21,301 bases of DNA from Candidatus Parcubacteria bacterium (lineage in GTDB: Bacteria; Patescibacteriota; Patescibacteriia; Patescibacteriales; UBA12075): positions 1 through 21,301 of the forward strand of contig JAGLNE010000020.1 in NCBI GenBank assembly GCA_023139655.1, in the 5' to 3' direction. Position 1 is the first letter of the stretch. Each line of letters opens with the position of its first letter. A program made the position numbers and the translations under genes. Positions 19,415-21,301 of this stretch are shown here, in pieces. Under the pieces are notes generated by a model. That model saw only the letters and a list, made by a program, of their open reading frames with translations, was not told the origin of the DNA and ran no database searches.

Positions 19415-20743
19415 ATGTCAAGTATTAGGGAAAAATTTAAGGGTAAGAGGGTAGCATTGCTGGGTTTTGGCATAGAAAATCAGGCTTTTTTAGGCTGGTT
19501 GCAGAAGCAAAAGATTGAGTGTGAAATAGTAATTTGTGACCAGAAAAAAGAACTAGATTTAGTGTATCCAGATTTGAATCAAGATAATATTAGCTGGAAT
19601 TTGGGTATTAACTTTGATAAGAATCTAGAGAAGTTTGATATTATTTTGCGAGTGCCGGGTTATCCTTTGTTTAAGCCGGAGATCAAAAAGGCAATACGTG
19701 CTGGGGCGGAGGTAACGTCACCTACTAAACTATTTTTTGAATTCAGCTCAACCAAAAATATTATTGGCGTAACCGGCACTAAGGGCAAGGGCACCACCAG
19801 CGGCTTGATCGTGGAAATAATATCTATGGCCGGCAAAAAAGTTTATTGGGGCGGTAATATTGGGATTCCGATATTTAATTTTTTTAGCAAGCTTAAAAAA
19901 ACCGACTATGTCGTGCTGGAGCTTTCCAGCTTTCAGCTGGAAGATTTAGAGGTTAGCCCTCACGTTGCCGTAATAACCAATCTGAGCCGCGAGCACCTTA
20001 AGCCGGCGGATCCGATTAACCCAAACTACCACAAGTCAATGGAAGATTATATTAGAGCGAAATTGAATGTTGTTAAATTTCAGAAAAAAGGAGATATGGC
20101 GATACTAAACAAAAAGATTCAATTTAGTGGCGCCAGCACTCGTCGAGGACAGTACCAGCTGGGCCGGGGGAAGAAAATTTATTTTAGTAAATTAGATCAT
20201 GATTCACGTCTTATCGGTGATCATAACAAAGAGAACATTGCGGCCGCGGCAAAGGCCGCAAAAGCAATTGGGATTCGTGAAGCAGTTATTAAAAAGGGAG
20301 TTAAGAAATTCAAAGGTCTGCCCCATAGAATAGAATTTGTTGGTAAATTTAACCGCAATAAATATTATGACGATAGTTTTGCTACTATTCCGGAGTCTTC
20401 CATTATAGCGCTTAAATCATTTGATGCACCGATAATCCTTTTAGCCGGTGGCGCGGATAAAGGTTCTAGTTTTAAAAAATTTGCTAAGGAAATAAAAAAG
20501 AGAACCAGATTTACCGTTCTTTTAAACGGTAAGGCAACGCCCAAGCTTAAAAAAGAATTGCGGCGAATTGGCTATATGGATATGCAAAATGCAGATTCTA
20601 TGAAAGAGGCGGTACGGATAGCGTGCCAGCAAGCAAAAACAGAAGACGTAGTATTGCTTTCTACCGGCTGTGCCAGCTTTGGGATGTTTAACAACTACAA
20701 AGAACGGGGGGACTTGTTTAAAAAAGAAGTAAAAAAAACCTAA
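19415..20743 (+). CDS. murD: UDP-N-acetylmuramoyl-L-alanine--D-glutamate ligase
   Basis: A 442-residue cytoplasmic Mur ligase that adds D-Glu to UDP-MurNAc-L-Ala in peptidoglycan synthesis. Rossmann-like N-terminal domain (KRVALLGFGIENQAFL, about 11-26), ATP-binding loop VTGTKGKGTTSG (119-130), central ligase segment (ELSSFQLE, NLSREHLKPADP), then the C-terminal domain with LPHRIEFVG, YYDDSFATIPES, LLAGGADKGSSF and the MurD-type end STGCASFGMFNNYKERGDLF. Length is normal for MurD. Its presence, with the M23 peptidase, shows the organism makes peptidoglycan. The next gene, holA, starts three bases after its stop. Confidence 0.95.
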   Translation: MSSIREKFKGKRVALLGFGIENQAFLGWLQKQKIECEIVICDQKKELDLVYPDLNQDNISWNLGINFDKNLEKFDIILRVPGYPLFKPEIKKAIRAGAEVTSPTKLFFEFSSTKNIIGVTGTKGKGTTSGLIVEIISMAGKKVYWGGNIGIPIFNFFSKLKKTDYVVLELSSFQLEDLEVSPHVAVITNLSREHLKPADPINPNYHKSMEDYIRAKLNVVKFQKKGDMAILNKKIQFSGASTRRGQYQLGRGKKIYFSKLDHDSRLIGDHNKENIAAAAKAAKAIGIREAVIKKGVKKFKGLPHRIEFVGKFNRNKYYDDSFATIPESSIIALKSFDAPIILLAGGADKGSSFKKFAKEIKKRTRFTVLLNGKATPKLKKELRRIGYMDMQNADSMKEAVRIACQQAKTEDVVLLSTGCASFGMFNNYKERGDLFKKEVKKT

Positions 20744-20746
20744 AAT

Positions 20747-21301
20747 ATGATTATATTTCTCTACGGTGAAGATACTTTTCAAAGCCGGGAAAAACTTAAG
20801 GAAATAAAGAAGAAATTTATCCGGGATGTTGATCCGGATGGCAATTCTTTGCTTAGCATAGATGGCGAAACAGCTACCATGGAGCGAATCAATGAGGCAG
20901 TGGCAGCGCCCTCGCTTTTCTCTAAGCGGCGTTTAATTGTGATCGAGCGTATATTTAACAACAAAGACGCTAGTCTTCAGATAGTGGTTGAGGATTATTT
21001 TAAGGCCCGGACTAAAGGCAAAGATAAAGCCGATGATAATATAATTGTATTCTGGGACGAGCAGGCCAGGGAGAAGATATCCAAAAAGAAGCTTTTTAAA
21101 TTTTTAATATTACAAAAGTTCGCCCAGGAGTTTAAGCCACTGTCCAATACTGAGGCCAGTGCTTGGCTCGTTCAAGCGGCCAAAAAACGTGGAGGCGTGA
21201 TTCGCCGCGAAGCAGCGAGCAGGCTTACTTCTTTTTTTGGCAACGACTTATGGCTGCTATCTAATGAGCTAAATAAATTGATCGCCTATAAGCGCGGGCA
21301 A
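20747..21301 (+). CDS. holA: DNA polymerase III delta subunit, N-terminal part (cut by window end)
   Basis: 185 codons open to the window edge. It begins MIIFLYGEDTFQSREKLKEI, the usual HolA start where delta binds the clamp, followed by LLSIDGETATMERINEAVAAPSLFSKRRLIVIERI and later VQAAKKRGGVIRREAASRL and DLWLLSNELNKLIAY, all in the order expected of delta. Delta is the clamp-loader subunit that opens the sliding clamp. ATG 20747 is three bases after murD, so the two are probably co-transcribed. The C-terminal collar domain lies outside the window. Confidence 0.9.
   Translation, partial: MIIFLYGEDTFQSREKLKEIKKKFIRDVDPDGNSLLSIDGETATMERINEAVAAPSLFSKRRLIVIERIFNNKDASLQIVVEDYFKARTKGKDKADDNIIVFWDEQAREKISKKKLFKFLILQKFAQEFKPLSNTEASAWLVQAAKKRGGVIRREAASRLTSFFGNDLWLLSNELNKLIAYKRGQ

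Overview
The window looks like a chromosomal segment of an uncultivated Patescibacteria (CPR) bacterium, most likely of the Parcubacteria group. This is inference. The support is AT-rich sequence, very small genes with little spacer, many promoters sitting almost on the start codon with no ribosome binding site, a LysM/M23 peptidase and a small membrane protein of a type I associate with CPR genomes, and dispersed noncoding repeats of which one pair lies in frame inside polA. TGA is a normal stop and TGG the only Trp codon, so this is not the recoded Gracilibacteria/SR1 lineage. No transposase, integrase, CRISPR array or rRNA is visible.

Layout. (1) 1-1764: short promoter-gene-terminator units with three small membrane proteins (one with an apparent frameshift) and a 55-residue AbrB/SpoVT-type regulator. 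Terminators run straight into the next promoter, and promoter and terminator modules are duplicated between units. (2) 1919-7228: a defence locus. A promoter, a tiny leader ORF and a terminator precede a tight run of SIR2-like NADase, HerA-type ATPase (the known SIR2-HerA anti-phage pair), KTSC protein, TM0106-type RecB-like/RNase H-like nuclease and a membrane protein. (3) 7240-12415: accessory genes, namely two small unknown acidic proteins, a Schlafen-AlbA_2/RecG-type ATPase regulator, an HTH-Panacea antitoxin with a RelE-like toxin, a RhuM-family protein and a small acidic protein on the minus strand. (4) 12416-21301: the housekeeping side, with a LysM/M23 envelope peptidase, a small membrane protein, tRNA-Ala(TGC), an AAA/DUF4143 ATPase, DNA polymerase I, an unknown minus-strand gene, MurD and the start of HolA (DNA polymerase III delta).

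Regulatory structure ties the accessory part together. A palindrome built of two GTGTACAC boxes exactly 12 bp apart occurs four times (983, 7240, 11093, 12151); one copy overlaps the predicted transcription start of the AbrB-type gene. A 59-bp promoter/leader with a perfect 17-bp spacer and a DnaA-box-like TTATCCACT is duplicated in front of the AlbA_2 and RhuM genes.

The best candidates for new biology are the enlarged SIR2-HerA locus, the four-copy palindrome family, the shared DnaA-box-like promoter/leader, and the in-frame invasion of polA by a composite of noncoding repeats.
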